Source of the DNA: Pseudomonas frederiksbergensis
GTDB taxonomy: Bacteria; Pseudomonadota; Gammaproteobacteria; Pseudomonadales; Pseudomonadaceae
Assembly: GCF_001952935.1 (NCBI RefSeq)
Contig: NZ_CP018319.1
Coordinates: 186,001 to 250,000 of the forward strand
Reading direction: 5' to 3'
Length of the DNA: 64,000 bases
The notes below the pieces were generated by a model. The model did no database searches. It had not been told where the DNA came from and was given only the letters and a program-made list of their open reading frames with translations. Position numbers and translations under genes: made by a program. Each line of letters begins with the position of its first letter. Within the stretch, counting starts at the first letter, position 1. Below are positions 33,766-45,066 of the stretch, one piece after another.

Positions 33766-33799
33766 GTTTCTGCCCCACATTCCAATGTGAACACCGAAC

Positions 33800-33895
33800 A
33801 AATGTGGGAGCGGGCTTGCTCGCGAATGCGGTTTATCATTCAACATTGATGTCGATTGACCCACCGCTTTCGCGAGCAAGCCCGCTCCCACATTT
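33800..33895. repeat. REPIN-like inverted REP pair
   Basis: Left arm AAATGTGGGAGCGGGCTTGC and right arm GCAAGCCCGCTCCCACATTT complementary over about 27 bases. The spacer contains TCAACATTGATGTCGATTGA, related to the spacers at 9824 and 19948. It lies between idh and the NudJ-like gene. Confidence 0.85.
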
Positions 33896-33931
33896 GACCG
33901 TATTTCAATATTCAAAATTCGAGGAAGCTTT

Positions 33932-34378
33932 ATGGATTGGCTACCCCACATCACCGTCGCCACCATCGTCGAAGACAACGGCCGCTTCCTGATGGTCGAA
34001 GAATCCAAGCACGGACGAACGGTGCTCAACCAGCCCGCCGGCCACCTCGACCCGGACGAAACCCTGATCGAAGCCGCCGTGCGCGAAACCCTCGAGGAAA
34101 CCGGCTGGGACGTCGAGCCGACTGGCGTAGTGGGCATTTACCTCTACACCGCTCCGAGCAACGGCGTGACTTATCAGCGGGTCTGCTTCACCGCAAAACC
34201 GCTCAAACATCACCCCGACTATCAGCTGGACGACGGTATCGTCGGTGCAAAATGGCTGACGCGTGACGAACTGCTGGCACAGCGCGCAAACTGGCGCAGT
34301 GAGCTGATCATCCGCTGTATCGATGATTATCTGGACGGCCAACACTTCGGTCTCGAACTGATCCGCCCTTCTCTTTAG
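33932..34378 (+). CDS. nudJ: Nudix hydrolase, NudJ-like phosphatase
   Basis: A 148-residue Nudix protein with a complete box, GHLDPDETLIEAAVRETLEETGW, preceded by VATIVEDNGRFLMVEESKHG. It sits directly upstream of mnmA, the same position as nudJ (ymfB) next to mnmA-hflD-purB in E. coli. E. coli NudJ hydrolyses HMP-PP and nucleoside triphosphates. Sixty bases separate it from mnmA. Confidence 0.85.
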   Translation: MDWLPHITVATIVEDNGRFLMVEESKHGRTVLNQPAGHLDPDETLIEAAVRETLEETGWDVEPTGVVGIYLYTAPSNGVTYQRVCFTAKPLKHHPDYQLDDGIVGAKWLTRDELLAQRANWRSELIIRCIDDYLDGQHFGLELIRPSL

Positions 34379-34437
34379 CCTTGCGGGCTTCGGCCTGTTA
34401 GAATCGCGTCCTTTTTCAAGACACTCATTGAATCCCT

Positions 34438-35583
34438 ATGCGTGATCCAGCCCCTTCTGACACACAAAAGAAGCGCGTCATTGTCGGCATGTCCGGCGGC
34501 GTGGACTCTTCCGTTTCCGCTCTCCTGCTGATCGAGCAGGGTTATGAGGTGGAAGGCCTGTTCATGAAGAACTGGGAAGAAGACGATGGAACGGAATACT
34601 GCACCGCCATGGATGACCTGGCGGACGCTCAGGCCGTGTGCGACAAGATTGGCATCAAGCTGCACACCGCCAACTTCGCCGCCGAGTACTGGGACAACGT
34701 GTTCGAGCACTTCCTGGCCGAATACAAGGCCGGCCGCACGCCGAACCCGGACATCCTGTGCAACCGCGAGATCAAGTTCAAGGCGTTCCTCGACTACGCC
34801 ATGATGCTTGGTGCCGACCTGATCGCCACTGGCCACTACGTGCGACGCCGCGATATCGATGGCCGTACCGAGCTGCTCAAGGGCCTGGACCCGAACAAGG
34901 ACCAGAGCTACTTCCTGCACGCCGTGGGCGGCGAACAGATCGCCAAGACCCTGTTCCCGGTCGGCGAGCTGGAAAAACCCGAAGTGCGCGCAATTGCCGA
35001 GAAGCATGAACTCGCCACCGCGAAGAAAAAGGATTCCACCGGAATCTGCTTTATCGGCGAACGTCGCTTCAGCGATTTCCTCAAGCAATACCTGCCGGCC
35101 CAGCCAGGCGAGATCAAGACCACCGAAGGTGAAGTCATCGGCCGTCACCACGGCTTGATGTACCACACCATCGGCCAGCGTCAGGGCCTGGGCATTGGCG
35201 GTTTGAAAGACGCCAGTGACGAGCCGTGGTACGTGCTGATCAAGGATCTGGTCAACAACGAGTTGATCGTTGGCCAGGGCAATGATCACCCGTACCTGTT
35301 CTCCCGCGCCCTGCTCGCCTCGGACATCTATTGGGTCAACCCGATCGACCTGAGCGAACCGCGCCGGCTGACCGCCAAAGTCCGCTATCGCCAAAGCGAT
35401 CAGCCCTGCACGCTGGAAAAAACCGCCACCGGCTACCGCGCGACCTTCGATGACCCGCAACGCGCGGTCACCCCAGGCCAGTCCGTGGTGTTCTACGACG
35501 GTGAAATCTGCCTCGGCGGTGGCGTGATCGAAGTCGCGGAGCCGTGGACCAGCAAAGGCACTCCTCAAGGCGAGCAGCAATGA
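34438..35583 (+). CDS. mnmA: tRNA-specific 2-thiouridylase MnmA
   Basis: A 381-residue ATP-dependent thiolase for wobble U34 of tRNA Lys, Glu and Gln. PP-loop [17 protein letters not shown], catalytic cysteines in [12 protein letters not shown] and [14 protein letters not shown], and the [17 protein letters not shown] block. It receives sulfur from TusE, encoded at 12946. Its stop overlaps the hflD start (ATGA). Confidence 0.96.
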   Translation: MRDPAPSDTQKKRVIVGMSGGVDSSVSALLLIEQGYEVEGLFMKNWEEDDGTEYCTAMDDLADAQAVCDKIGIKLHTANFAAEYWDNVFEHFLAEYKAGRTPNPDILCNREIKFKAFLDYAMMLGADLIATGHYVRRRDIDGRTELLKGLDPNKDQSYFLHAVGGEQIAKTLFPVGELEKPEVRAIAEKHELATAKKKDSTGICFIGERRFSDFLKQYLPAQPGEIKTTEGEVIGRHHGLMYHTIGQRQGLGIGGLKDASDEPWYVLIKDLVNNELIVGQGNDHPYLFSRALLASDIYWVNPIDLSEPRRLTAKVRYRQSDQPCTLEKTATGYRATFDDPQRAVTPGQSVVFYDGEICLGGGVIEVAEPWTSKGTPQGEQQ

Positions 35584-36203
35584 GCCCCACTCAGGAGCAA
35601 CTGACGGCACTGGGCGGCGTGTTCCTCGCTGCGGTGCTGGTCGACAAGATCGCCAAGACCGGCCAGACCACCGAAGCCGGCCTGACCTGCATGCTCGGCA
35701 GCCTGCTGATTCGCGACCCCAAGGACACCCTGGAAGTCTATGGCGGCGACGACCTCAATCTGCGTGAAGGTTACCGCGCATTGATTGGTGCCCTGGAACG
35801 CGACCCGAGCACCCTTCAGCGCGAACCGCTGCGCTATGCGCTGGCGATGCTCGGCCTGGAGCGTCAGCTGGCCAAGCGCAACGACATGCTGGACGAGATC
35901 GGCAAGCGTCTGCCGCAGATTCAATCCCAGGTCGAGCACTTCGGCCCGGCTCACGAAAACGTCATTGCAGCGTGCGGCGCCCTGTATCAGGACACCCTGA
36001 GCACCTTGCGCCAACGCATTCAGGTCCACGGCGACATGCGTAACCTGCAGCAACCGAGCAACGCTTCGAAAATCCGCGCCCTGTTGCTGGCCGGGATTCG
36101 ATCGGCGCGCCTGTGGCGGCAGTTGGGCGGTCATCGCTGGCAGCTGGTGATCAGCCGTCGCAAGTTGCTGAAAGAGCTTTACCCGCTGATGCGCAACAGC
36201 TGA
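35580..36203 (+). CDS. hflD: High-frequency lysogenisation protein HflD homologue
   Basis: A 207-residue helical membrane-peripheral protein with the typical N-terminus [20 protein letters not shown] and C-terminus [20 protein letters not shown]. HflD in E. coli interacts with lambda CII; its cellular role is unclear. The ATG overlaps the mnmA stop by four bases. Order mnmA-hflD-purB is conserved in gamma-proteobacteria. Confidence 0.93.
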   Translation: MSPTQEQLTALGGVFLAAVLVDKIAKTGQTTEAGLTCMLGSLLIRDPKDTLEVYGGDDLNLREGYRALIGALERDPSTLQREPLRYALAMLGLERQLAKRNDMLDEIGKRLPQIQSQVEHFGPAHENVIAACGALYQDTLSTLRQRIQVHGDMRNLQQPSNASKIRALLLAGIRSARLWRQLGGHRWQLVISRRKLLKELYPLMRNS

Positions 36204-36242
36204 ACCGCGCCCGCAAGACCTTTTGTAATTTGTAACGCGTAA

Positions 36243-37700
<1,458 letters not shown>

Positions 37701-37722
37701 TCGACCGCTTGACCCTTTTGAG

Positions 37723-37748
37723 ACGCCCGGCAGCGCCGGGCGTTTTTA
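37723..37748 (+). terminator. Rho-independent terminator of purB
   Basis: Stem ACGCCCGGC / GCCGGGCGT with a three-base loop and a T5 run, 22 bases after the purB stop. Confidence 0.88.
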
Positions 37749-37786
37749 TTCCCGTCTGAAAAGTGCTTTTTTTCAATAGGTTACAC

Positions 37787-38956
37787 ATGAATCCTGATAT
37801 TCCCCTTCAACTTCTGGGCGGCATCACGGCGCGCGAATTCCTGCGCGACTACTGGCAGAAAAAACCCCTGCTGATCCGCCAGGCGATTCCTGATTTCGAA
37901 AGCCCGATCGACCCAGACGAACTGGCCGGCCTGGCACTGGAAGAAGAAGTTGAATCGCGCCTGGTGATCGAGCACGGCGAGCGTCCTTGGGAAATGCGTC
38001 GTGGCCCGTTTGCCGAAGACGAATTCAGCAAGTTGCCGGAAACCGAATGGACCCTGCTGGTGCAAGCGGTCGACCAATTCGTGCCAGAAGTCAGCGAGTT
38101 GCTGGAAAACTTTCGCTTCCTGCCGAGCTGGCGCGTCGACGACGTAATGATCAGCTTCGCCGCCCCGGGTGGCAGCGTCGGTCCGCATTTCGATAACTAC
38201 GATGTGTTCCTGCTGCAAGGTCACGGCAAGCGCAACTGGAAGATAGGTCAGATGTGCGACTCCGAGAGCAAGCTGCTGTCACACGCAGACCTGCGCATCC
38301 TCGCCGACTTCGAAGCCACCGATGAGTGGGTTCTGGAGCCGGGCGACATGCTCTACCTGCCGCCGCGCCTGGCCCATTGCGGCGTTGCGGTGGATGACTG
38401 CATGACCTACTCGGTCGGCTTCCGCGCCCCGAGCGCCTCTGAAGTGCTGACTCACTTCACCGACTTCCTCAGCCAGTTCCTGACCGATGAAGAGCGCTAC
38501 ACCGATGCCGACGCCCTGCCGGCGGTCGATCCACACCAGATTCAGCACGACGCCCTTGATCGCCTGAAAGCCTTGCTGGCCGAGCACATGAGCGACGAGC
38601 GCCTGCTGCTGACCTGGTTCGGCCAGTACATGACCGAGCCGCGCTACCCGGAACTGATCGTCGGCCCGGAAGAAGTCGAAGAAGAAGACTTTCTCGCCAG
38701 CCTGGAACAAGGCGCCGTGCTGATCCGCAACCCGAGCGCGCGACTGGCCTGGTCCGAAGTCGATGACGACCTGCTGCTGTTCGCCAGCGGCCAGAGCCGT
38801 TACCTGCCGGGCAAACTGCGCGAGCTGCTGAAGTTGATCTGCGCTGCCGACGCCCTGCACACCGATAACCTCGGTGACTGGCTGAGCGACGAAGACGGCC
38901 GCGGCCTGCTGTGCGAACTGGTCAAGCAAGGCAGCCTGGGGTTTGCTGATGAATAA
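37787..38956 (+). CDS. roxA: Ribosomal protein uL16 arginine hydroxylase RoxA (YcfD)
   Basis: A 389-residue JmjC-type, Fe(II)/2-oxoglutarate-dependent oxygenase that hydroxylates an arginine of ribosomal protein L16. The iron-binding His-x-Asp is in GGSVGPHFDNYDVFLLQ and the second His in PRLAHCGVAVDDCM. A C-terminal winged-helix-like dimer domain follows. The length matches E. coli YcfD (373). A GNAT gene overlaps its end by eight bases. Confidence 0.9.
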   Translation: MNPDIPLQLLGGITAREFLRDYWQKKPLLIRQAIPDFESPIDPDELAGLALEEEVESRLVIEHGERPWEMRRGPFAEDEFSKLPETEWTLLVQAVDQFVPEVSELLENFRFLPSWRVDDVMISFAAPGGSVGPHFDNYDVFLLQGHGKRNWKIGQMCDSESKLLSHADLRILADFEATDEWVLEPGDMLYLPPRLAHCGVAVDDCMTYSVGFRAPSASEVLTHFTDFLSQFLTDEERYTDADALPAVDPHQIQHDALDRLKALLAEHMSDERLLLTWFGQYMTEPRYPELIVGPEEVEEEDFLASLEQGAVLIRNPSARLAWSEVDDDLLLFASGQSRYLPGKLRELLKLICAADALHTDNLGDWLSDEDGRGLLCELVKQGSLGFADE

Positions 38957-39374
38957 AATTCACGTACGTGTCGCAGACTGGCAAAAGGACAACGCCGAGA
39001 TCCGGCGCATTCGTGAGACGGTGTTCATCGCCGAGCAATCCGTTCCACCCGAGCTGGAATGGGATGCTGATGACGCAACAGCTGTGCATTTTCTGGCATT
39101 TGAAGGCGATTTCCCGATTGGCACCGCCCGCCTCCTGCCTGACGGCCACGTCGGCCGGGTGTCGGTGCTGAAAGACTGGCGCGGCTTGAAAGTCGGCGAT
39201 GCGCTGATGCAAGCGGTGATCGGTGAAGCCGAAAAGCGCGGACTGAAGCAGCAAATGTTGAGCGCACAGGTACAGGCCACGGCGTTCTATGAGCGCCTGG
39301 GCTTCAGCCTGGTCAGTGAGGAATTCCTGGAAGCCGGGATTCCGCATGTGGACATGGTGCGGCATTCGGTCTGA
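38949..39374 (+). CDS. GNAT-family N-acetyltransferase (YjcF-like)
   Basis: A 141-residue GNAT protein resembling the YjcF/ElaA-like group: IRRIRETVFIAEQSVPPELE at the N-terminus, GRVSVLKDWRGLKVGDALM as acetyl-CoA loop and FYERLGFSLVSEEFLEAGIP near the C-terminus. Overlaps roxA by eight bases, so translation is probably coupled. Substrate unknown. Confidence 0.85.
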   Translation: MNKIHVRVADWQKDNAEIRRIRETVFIAEQSVPPELEWDADDATAVHFLAFEGDFPIGTARLLPDGHVGRVSVLKDWRGLKVGDALMQAVIGEAEKRGLKQQMLSAQVQATAFYERLGFSLVSEEFLEAGIPHVDMVRHSV

Positions 39375-39386
39375 CACCCTGCCACC

Positions 39387-39498
39387 GATCGTTCCCACGC
39401 TCCGCGTGGGAATGCCTCTCGGGACGCTCCGCGTCCCATCGCGGCTAGTGACGCGGAGCGTCACAGGCTGCATTCCCACGCGGAGCGTGGGAACGATC
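39387..39498. repeat. Nested palindromic repeat, copy 2
   Basis: Same outer arms as at 26321 (GATCGTTCCCACGCTCCGCG and CGCGGAGCGTGGGAACGATC), enclosing GGGACGCTCCGCGTCCC and ACGCGGAGCGT. The outer arms are nearly identical to copy 1 while the centre differs. Confidence 0.8.
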
Positions 39499-39611
39499 AC
39501 GCCCCGTCATTCTCGGATGCCGGGGCGTTTTGCTGTCTACGATTCAACTTGCCCCACTCCAGGCCGACAAACTGGCAATATCACCACTTCAAGATGTCGG
39601 AGATAACGGAT

Positions 39612-40373
39612 ATGTCCCTACGCACCCTGCTCACCACGCTGCTGATGGCCTGCAGTTTTTCGGCCATGGCGGCCACCGAGATCGTGCCACTGAACTACCG
39701 CACCAGTGCCGACATGCTGCCGATGGCCCAGGATTTCATTGGCAAGGAAGGCCAGGTCAGCGCATACGGCAACCAACTGATCGTCAATGCCGATCAGCGC
39801 AAGATCGACGAACTTAAAGCCCTTATCGCCCAACTCGACACCCAACCCAAGCGCCTGCTGATCACTGTCGACACCAACGAAAACAACTTCCAGGGCGATC
39901 AGGGTTACTCGGTCAATGGCGCCAAACCGAGCCAGACTCGCATCATCAATCACAGTACCGACAGCCGTGACGGCGGGATTCAGCAGGTCCAGGCCAGCGA
40001 AGGGACGCCGGCACTGATCCAGGTCGGCCAGAGCGTTCCGCTCACCAGCACTCAGACCGATTCCTACGGCGATCTGCGCAGCCAGACCGAATACCGCAAC
40101 GTCACTCAAGGTTTCTATGTCACTGCCAGCGTCACCGGCGACATCGTTCACCTGGCGATCAGCACCAATCGTGACCGAATGAGCCAGGAACGTCCCGATG
40201 TAGTGAATGTGCAAAGTACCGACACCACTGTCACGGGACGACTAGGTGAATGGATCACCCTGGCCGGTGTGAACCGCCAGACTCAAGCCGATAAACAGGG
40301 TCAGACCCGCAGCTACTCGACTCAGGGCCGGGATGACATGACCCTGCGGGTGAAAGTCGATACTTTGGACTAA
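39612..40373 (+). CDS. Secretin-like periplasmic protein
   Basis: A 253-residue exported protein with signal peptide MSLRTLLTTLLMACSFSAMA and an N1-like secretin domain: TEIVPLNYRTSADMLPMAQD followed by GNQLIVNADQRKIDELKALI and LIAQLDTQPKRLLITVDT. This is the BON/NolW-type repeat that forms the periplasmic ring of secretins. The C-terminal part (ALIQVGQSVPLTSTQTDSYG and VTASVTGDIVHLAISTNRD) looks like a short piece of the secretin core, but the full pore domain is absent. No secretion genes are nearby. Function unknown. Confidence 0.7.
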   Translation: MSLRTLLTTLLMACSFSAMAATEIVPLNYRTSADMLPMAQDFIGKEGQVSAYGNQLIVNADQRKIDELKALIAQLDTQPKRLLITVDTNENNFQGDQGYSVNGAKPSQTRIINHSTDSRDGGIQQVQASEGTPALIQVGQSVPLTSTQTDSYGDLRSQTEYRNVTQGFYVTASVTGDIVHLAISTNRDRMSQERPDVVNVQSTDTTVTGRLGEWITLAGVNRQTQADKQGQTRSYSTQGRDDMTLRVKVDTLD

Positions 40374-40413
40374 TTCACCGAAAACTGACTGATTAGTCGT
40401 ATTAGACCAAAGA

Positions 40414-40439
40414 TGTAGTGCCATAAAAAAAGCACTACA
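40414..40439. promoter_or_regulatory. Operator-like inverted repeat upstream of aceA
   Basis: Perfect inverted repeat TGTAGTGC / GCACTACA with a ten-base A-rich centre, seven bases before a -35 box. The half sites TGTAGT and ACTACA resemble, from memory, the sites of the KDPG-responsive RpiR-family regulators (RccR, HexR) that control aceA and related genes in P. fluorescens. The identity of the regulator is inference. Confidence 0.55.
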
Positions 40440-40445
40440 AAACGT

Positions 40446-40474
40446 TTGACGATACAAAAAAGCAAAGGCATGAT
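40446..40474 (+). promoter_or_regulatory. Candidate sigma-70 promoter of aceA
   Basis: TTGACG (40446-40451), 17-base spacer, CATGAT (40469-40474). Good -35 and fair -10, directly downstream of the TGTAGT palindrome. Confidence 0.5.
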
Positions 40475-40867
40475 GGCCTCGCTCCCGCTAATCAGGGGCC
40501 CTGGCAAGGGCCTTCGAAGCGCCGTTCGCACCTACCCCGCGAGCCGTTTCGTGTCTGTACCGCCCACAAGGTGTGTTTGACGAGGTTGCCGACTGGAACG
40601 AAGTTGTCCCGAGGGACGGAAGCGTAATTAGGTAACCCGGCTCCACACTGAAGTTCGCACCAAGGCCCACGACGCCCGAATGCGCTCGCCAGTTCGCCCT
40701 TACCTGCTCACTTCCCCTCGAGCCCATCGTTCATCCCGTCGCCATCCCCGCCGAATCCGACTTGAATACCTAAGCTTCTGGTCAGCGAGCAGCCCCTTAC
40801 GCCCCTGATGCGTATTTGGCAGGAGCAGGAATTTTCCACCCAGACCTATGCGACGAGGTTTATCTCC

Positions 40868-42193
40868 ATGGCACTGACACGCGAACAGCAAATTGCAGCC
40901 CTCGAAAAAGATTGGGCTGAAAACCCACGCTGGAAAGGCGTGACACGCGCTTACTCCGCTGCTGACGTCGTCCGCCTGCGTGGCTCGGTTCAACCTGAGC
41001 ACACCTTTGCAAAATTGGGCGCCGAGAAGCTTTGGAACCTGGTAACCCAGGGCGCCAAGCCGTCCTTCCGTCCTGAGAAAGATTTCGTCAACTGCATGGG
41101 CGCCCTGACCGGCGGCCAGGCTGTACAACAAGTTAAAGCCGGTATCCAGGCGATCTACCTGTCGGGCTGGCAAGTCGCTGCGGACAACAACTCCGCCGAA
41201 TCGATGTACCCGGATCAGTCGCTGTACCCGGTGGATTCGGTTCCAACCGTGGTCAAGCGCATCAACAACTCGTTCCGTCGTGCTGACCAGATCCAGTGGA
41301 AAGCCGGCAAAGGCCCGGGCGACGAAGGCTACATCGACTACTTCGCGCCGATCGTGGCTGATGCTGAAGCCGGTTTCGGCGGCGTACTGAACGCTTACGA
41401 GCTGATGAAGAGCATGATCGAAGCAGGCGCCGCTGGCGTTCACTTCGAAGACCAACTGGCTTCCGTGAAAAAATGCGGCCACATGGGCGGCAAGGTACTG
41501 GTTCCTACCCAGGAAGCTGTACAGAAGCTGACCGCTGCCCGTCTGGCGGCTGACGTTGCTGGTACTCCGACCATCATCCTGGCTCGTACCGACGCTAACG
41601 CGGCTGACCTGCTGACTTCCGACTGCGATCCGTACGACCAGCCGTTCGTAACTGGCGAACGTACCCAGGAAGGCTTCTACAAAGTGCGCGCCGGTCTCGA
41701 CCAGGCCATCGCTCGCGGCCTGGCTTACGCGCCGTACGCCGACCTGATCTGGTGCGAAACCGCCAAGCCGGATCTGGACGAAGCTCGTCGCTTCGCCGAA
41801 GCGATCAAAAAGGAATACCCGGACCAACTGCTGTCCTACAACTGCTCGCCTTCCTTCAACTGGAAGAAAAACCTGGACGACGCGACCATCGCCAAGTTCC
41901 AGCGCGAACTGTCTGCCATGGGTTACAAGCATCAGTTCATCACCCTGGCCGGCATTCACAACATGTGGCACAGCATGTTCAACCTGGCGCACGACTACGC
42001 CCGTAACGACATGACTGCCTACGTGAAGCTGCAAGAGCAAGAGTTCGCTGACGCCGCCAAGGGTTACACCTTCGTGGCTCACCAGCAGGAAGTGGGCACC
42101 GGCTACTTCGACGACATGACCACCGTGATTCAAGGTGGCTCGTCTTCGGTAACCGCGCTGACCGGTTCGACTGAAGAAGAACAGTTCCACTGA
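40868..42193 (+). CDS. aceA: Isocitrate lyase
   Basis: A 441-residue isocitrate lyase, the glyoxylate-shunt enzyme that splits isocitrate to glyoxylate and succinate. The catalytic loop KKCGHMGGK is intact (Cys at residue 203), with [15 protein letters not shown] downstream. The length is close to the E. coli form (434) and shorter than the roughly 530-residue form I recall for P. aeruginosa. The ATG at 40868 gives [16 protein letters not shown]. Strong codon bias. Transcribed towards the accessory cluster, whose last gene is convergent with it. Confidence 0.95.
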   Translation: MALTREQQIAALEKDWAENPRWKGVTRAYSAADVVRLRGSVQPEHTFAKLGAEKLWNLVTQGAKPSFRPEKDFVNCMGALTGGQAVQQVKAGIQAIYLSGWQVAADNNSAESMYPDQSLYPVDSVPTVVKRINNSFRRADQIQWKAGKGPGDEGYIDYFAPIVADAEAGFGGVLNAYELMKSMIEAGAAGVHFEDQLASVKKCGHMGGKVLVPTQEAVQKLTAARLAADVAGTPTIILARTDANAADLLTSDCDPYDQPFVTGERTQEGFYKVRAGLDQAIARGLAYAPYADLIWCETAKPDLDEARRFAEAIKKEYPDQLLSYNCSPSFNWKKNLDDATIAKFQRELSAMGYKHQFITLAGIHNMWHSMFNLAHDYARNDMTAYVKLQEQEFADAAKGYTFVAHQQEVGTGYFDDMTTVIQGGSSSVTALTGSTEEEQFH

Positions 42194-42260
42194 TCTGCTT
42201 CACCTGAGCAAACGGCCGTTGCAGACCGAATAGAAAGCTAACTGCAACGTCGCACATCTG

Positions 42261-42291
42261 ACGCCCCGACTGGTTCGGGGCGTTTTTTTTG
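42261..42291 (+). terminator. Rho-independent terminator of aceA
   Basis: Stem ACGCCCCGA / TCGGGGCGT with a four-base loop region and a T8 run, about 68 bases after the stop codon. Confidence 0.9.
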
Positions 42292-42384
42292 CCTCGGATC
42301 TAGCGAGCGGACTCGCTCGTGAAAGCTGTCGACCGTCACCTCCTCGGTAACCGCGCTTTGTTTCCGGTTCGCCAGTTCAATAGT

Positions 42385-44973
42385 TCAGACGATGAAGTTC
42401 ACCAGCCGGTTGGGCACCACAATCATCCTGCCAGCCCCTTTCAGGTGGTTGCGCAACCCTGCGTCGGATGACGCCCTGCACCGAATGGCGTCATGCTCGG
42501 CATCAGCCTCGATCATAATGTGCCCGCGCAACTTGCCATTTATCTGCACCATCATTTTTACTTCGTCCTGTTTCAAGGCTTCGCTGTCCGGCATGGGCCA
42601 CGGACTGTCGTAAATATCCCCCTCGAACCCAACCTCCGTCCAAAGGACCTGAGTGATGTGCGGCGTCACTGGGTGCAAAACCTGTAACAGGAAGACCATG
42701 GCCTCGCGGCGAATCGGCTGACTGGCCCCCCTGTCCCCCTCCAGCACCTTGAGCATTTTCATTGCGCCCGAAACGACGGTGTTGTATTGCAATCGTTCGT
42801 AATCGTTGTTGATCTGCTGCAGCAAACGATGCGTCTCAAAGCGCACGCGTTTCGATTCAGCCGTGTCTTCAACCCGATCATCTGCCCAGCACCGAGACTG
42901 CTCGTCGTGGAAGAAACTCCAGAGCCGGCGCAGAAAGCGATAGGCTCCTTCAACGCCGCTATCGCTCCAGATCGTGTCCTGATCAGGAGGCCCTGCAAAG
43001 ATCGTGAAAAGTCGGGCGGTGTCAGCGCCGAACTTGTTAATGATGTCTTTCGGCTCGACGACGTTATTCTTCGATTTGGACATTTTTTCCACGCCACCGA
43101 TGATGACGGGCAAACCGTCCTCAAGCGCCGTAGCCCTCAAAGGACGGTTTTTTTCGTCATATTCGACCACCACCTGCGCGGGGTAAAACCACTGCAGGCT
43201 ACCGTCGTCGGCTTTTCGGAAATAGCTTTCACGCAAGAGCATGCCTTGGGTAAACAGGTTCTTGAACGGCTCGCTGAAATCCACCAGCCCTTCGTCACGC
43301 ATGGCTCGTGCCCAGAACCTCGCATAGAGCAAATGCAACACCGCATGCTCGATACCACCGATGTATTGATCGATTGGCATCCAGTAACGACTGCCGGAGC
43401 CAACCATCGAGGTATCGCTATCAGGATCGCAATAACGCATGAAATACCAGCTCGAATCGACGAAGGTATCCATGGTGTCTGTTTCTCTCTGCGCTGCCGC
43501 TCCGCAGCGTGGGCAATCCACATGAAGAAACGACTTATGCGCCAGCAACGGGTTGCCGCTTCCATCCGGCACGCAATCAGTAGGCAATACGACCGGCAAG
43601 TCCGAATAAGGCACCGGCACGTCACCACATTGCTCACACTGGATGACAGGAATCGGCGTCCCCCAGTAACGTTGCCGTGAGATCCCCCAGTCGCGCAGGC
43701 GCCAAGTCGTAGTCTTCTCTCCCATTCGGCGATCAATCAGCGCAGCGGTTATCGCTTGGGCCGCCTCTGCAACAGAGAGGCCATCGTAGACACCTGAGTT
43801 GATGAGGTGCCCCTCTCGACGAGTGCAGTTGTCGGACCAGAACTTCGGGTCGAATACGTGATCGTCCCAGGCAATGACTGGGCGGACGGCCAAGCCATAT
43901 TGATTGGCAAATTCAAAGTCGCGCTCATCGTGCGCAGGCACCCCCATCAGGGCTCCGTCACCATACTCGCCGAGCACATAATTGGTTATCCACAGCTCAA
44001 CAGGCTCACCGGTCAACGGATGCTCCACATGCAAGCCACAGTGGACGCCAAACTTGCTCTGACTGCCGGACGGGCCGGAATCCGCCGTTTGTCGGCAGGT
44101 TTGCACCTGTGGCTCCAACCCAGGGTTGAGCTCCAGGGCATACTTGGCCAGTGTATGTTCAGGGGATATGGCACAGAAGGTGACGCCCATGAGCGTATCG
44201 ATACGGGTGGTAAATACCCAGAGTTTGCCTTCGTCGATCACTTGTCCAGCAGCGTCCTGAATTCGGTGGGCAAATGCCAAACGCACTCCTGCGACCTTCC
44301 CTATCCAGTTGCGCTGCATGGTGCGGACCCTGTCCGGCCAACCATCCAGAGTGTCGATTGCCGAGAGCAATTCCTCGGCATACTGGGTTATACGCAGGTA
44401 GTAACCCGGTATCTGCCGCCTTTCGACGAGAGCCCCCGAACGCCAACCTCGACCGTCGATCACTTGCTCATTGGCCAGCACCGTTTGATCGACAGGGTCC
44501 CAATTGACTACCTGGGTTTTCTTGTAGGCCACGCCCTTTTCCAGCAATTTGAGGAAAAACCACTGACTCCACTTGTAGTATTCAGGGTCGCAAGTGGCAA
44601 TCTCCCGGGACCAATCGAAGGCAAGCCCCAAAGGCTGCATTTGCGATTTCATGTCCGCGATATTCAATAGCGTCCACTGCGCTGGCGAAACACCCGATTT
44701 CATAGCTGCGTTTTCTGCAGGCAAGCCAAAGGCATCCCATCCCATAGGCATCAGGACATTGAATCCTTTCATGCGCATATGGCGAGCCAACATGTCGTTG
44801 ATCGTATAGTTGCGTACATGCCCCATGTGCAACTTTCCCGATGGATAGGGAAGCATCGAGCAGGCATAGAATTTAGGCCGGCAAGTATCTTCAATCGCCC
44901 TGAATACATCATTTTCAAGCCATTGGGCCTGACCCGTACTTTCAACAGAGGCCGCGTCGTACTGTGCTCGCAT
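42385..44973 (-). CDS. leuS: Leucyl-tRNA synthetase, probable cluster-linked paralogue
   Basis: A complete 862-residue class I LeuRS. It has HMGH (residues 49-52) in [19 protein letters not shown], the CP1 editing domain with TTRIDT (255-260) and [18 protein letters not shown], a zinc-type insertion with paired cysteines (CEQCG and DCPRCGA), KMSKS at 630-634 and a C-terminus ending RLVNFIV. Both catalytic and editing residues are kept, but the usual Pro of the TTRPDT motif is Ile258. It is the last gene of the biosynthesis/export operon and lacks the lptE-holA neighbours that the housekeeping leuS has in Pseudomonas. Codon use looks less biased than in nearby housekeeping genes. I infer a second copy acting as self-resistance; that it is not the only LeuRS of the cell cannot be shown from this window. 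Confidence 0.9.
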   Translation of the reverse strand: MRAQYDAASVESTGQAQWLENDVFRAIEDTCRPKFYACSMLPYPSGKLHMGHVRNYTINDMLARHMRMKGFNVLMPMGWDAFGLPAENAAMKSGVSPAQWTLLNIADMKSQMQPLGLAFDWSREIATCDPEYYKWSQWFFLKLLEKGVAYKKTQVVNWDPVDQTVLANEQVIDGRGWRSGALVERRQIPGYYLRITQYAEELLSAIDTLDGWPDRVRTMQRNWIGKVAGVRLAFAHRIQDAAGQVIDEGKLWVFTTRIDTLMGVTFCAISPEHTLAKYALELNPGLEPQVQTCRQTADSGPSGSQSKFGVHCGLHVEHPLTGEPVELWITNYVLGEYGDGALMGVPAHDERDFEFANQYGLAVRPVIAWDDHVFDPKFWSDNCTRREGHLINSGVYDGLSVAEAAQAITAALIDRRMGEKTTTWRLRDWGISRQRYWGTPIPVIQCEQCGDVPVPYSDLPVVLPTDCVPDGSGNPLLAHKSFLHVDCPRCGAAAQRETDTMDTFVDSSWYFMRYCDPDSDTSMVGSGSRYWMPIDQYIGGIEHAVLHLLYARFWARAMRDEGLVDFSEPFKNLFTQGMLLRESYFRKADDGSLQWFYPAQVVVEYDEKNRPLRATALEDGLPVIIGGVEKMSKSKNNVVEPKDIINKFGADTARLFTIFAGPPDQDTIWSDSGVEGAYRFLRRLWSFFHDEQSRCWADDRVEDTAESKRVRFETHRLLQQINNDYERLQYNTVVSGAMKMLKVLEGDRGASQPIRREAMVFLLQVLHPVTPHITQVLWTEVGFEGDIYDSPWPMPDSEALKQDEVKMMVQINGKLRGHIMIEADAEHDAIRCRASSDAGLRNHLKGAGRMIVVPNRLVNFIV

Positions 44974-45066
44974 AGAGTGTTCCTCACCTGTGCTGGAGCT
45001 GAGCGACAAGACTCGATCAACCCACAATTCCTTTGTTAGTTCTCGATCGGTGTTTCGGATGCAGCC

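Larger units (their letters stand above)
40374..40867 (+). promoter_or_regulatory. aceA upstream region with long 5' leader
   Basis: A 494-bp stretch between the secretin-like gene and aceA. It contains an operator-like palindrome and promoter at 40414-40474 (listed separately) and then almost 400 bases before the aceA ATG, so the mRNA would have a long leader. An antisense frame of 79 codons (40488-40727) has no family features. No terminator or known riboswitch fold was recognised. Confidence 0.45.

Noticed and set aside
40488..40727. 79-codon antisense frame in the aceA leader
   Set aside because: No SD, no family features and low-complexity composition; kept only as part of the leader description.
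42300..42330. Single GAGCGGACTCGCTC-like half repeat near the aceA terminator
   Set aside because: Only one short arm, no partner; too weak to call a REP or an attachment site.
42385..44973. Reading this leuS as the housekeeping copy
   Set aside because: It lacks the lptE-holA context, is the last gene of a biosynthesis/export operon and looks less codon-biased than neighbouring core genes; still, a second copy was not seen in this window.
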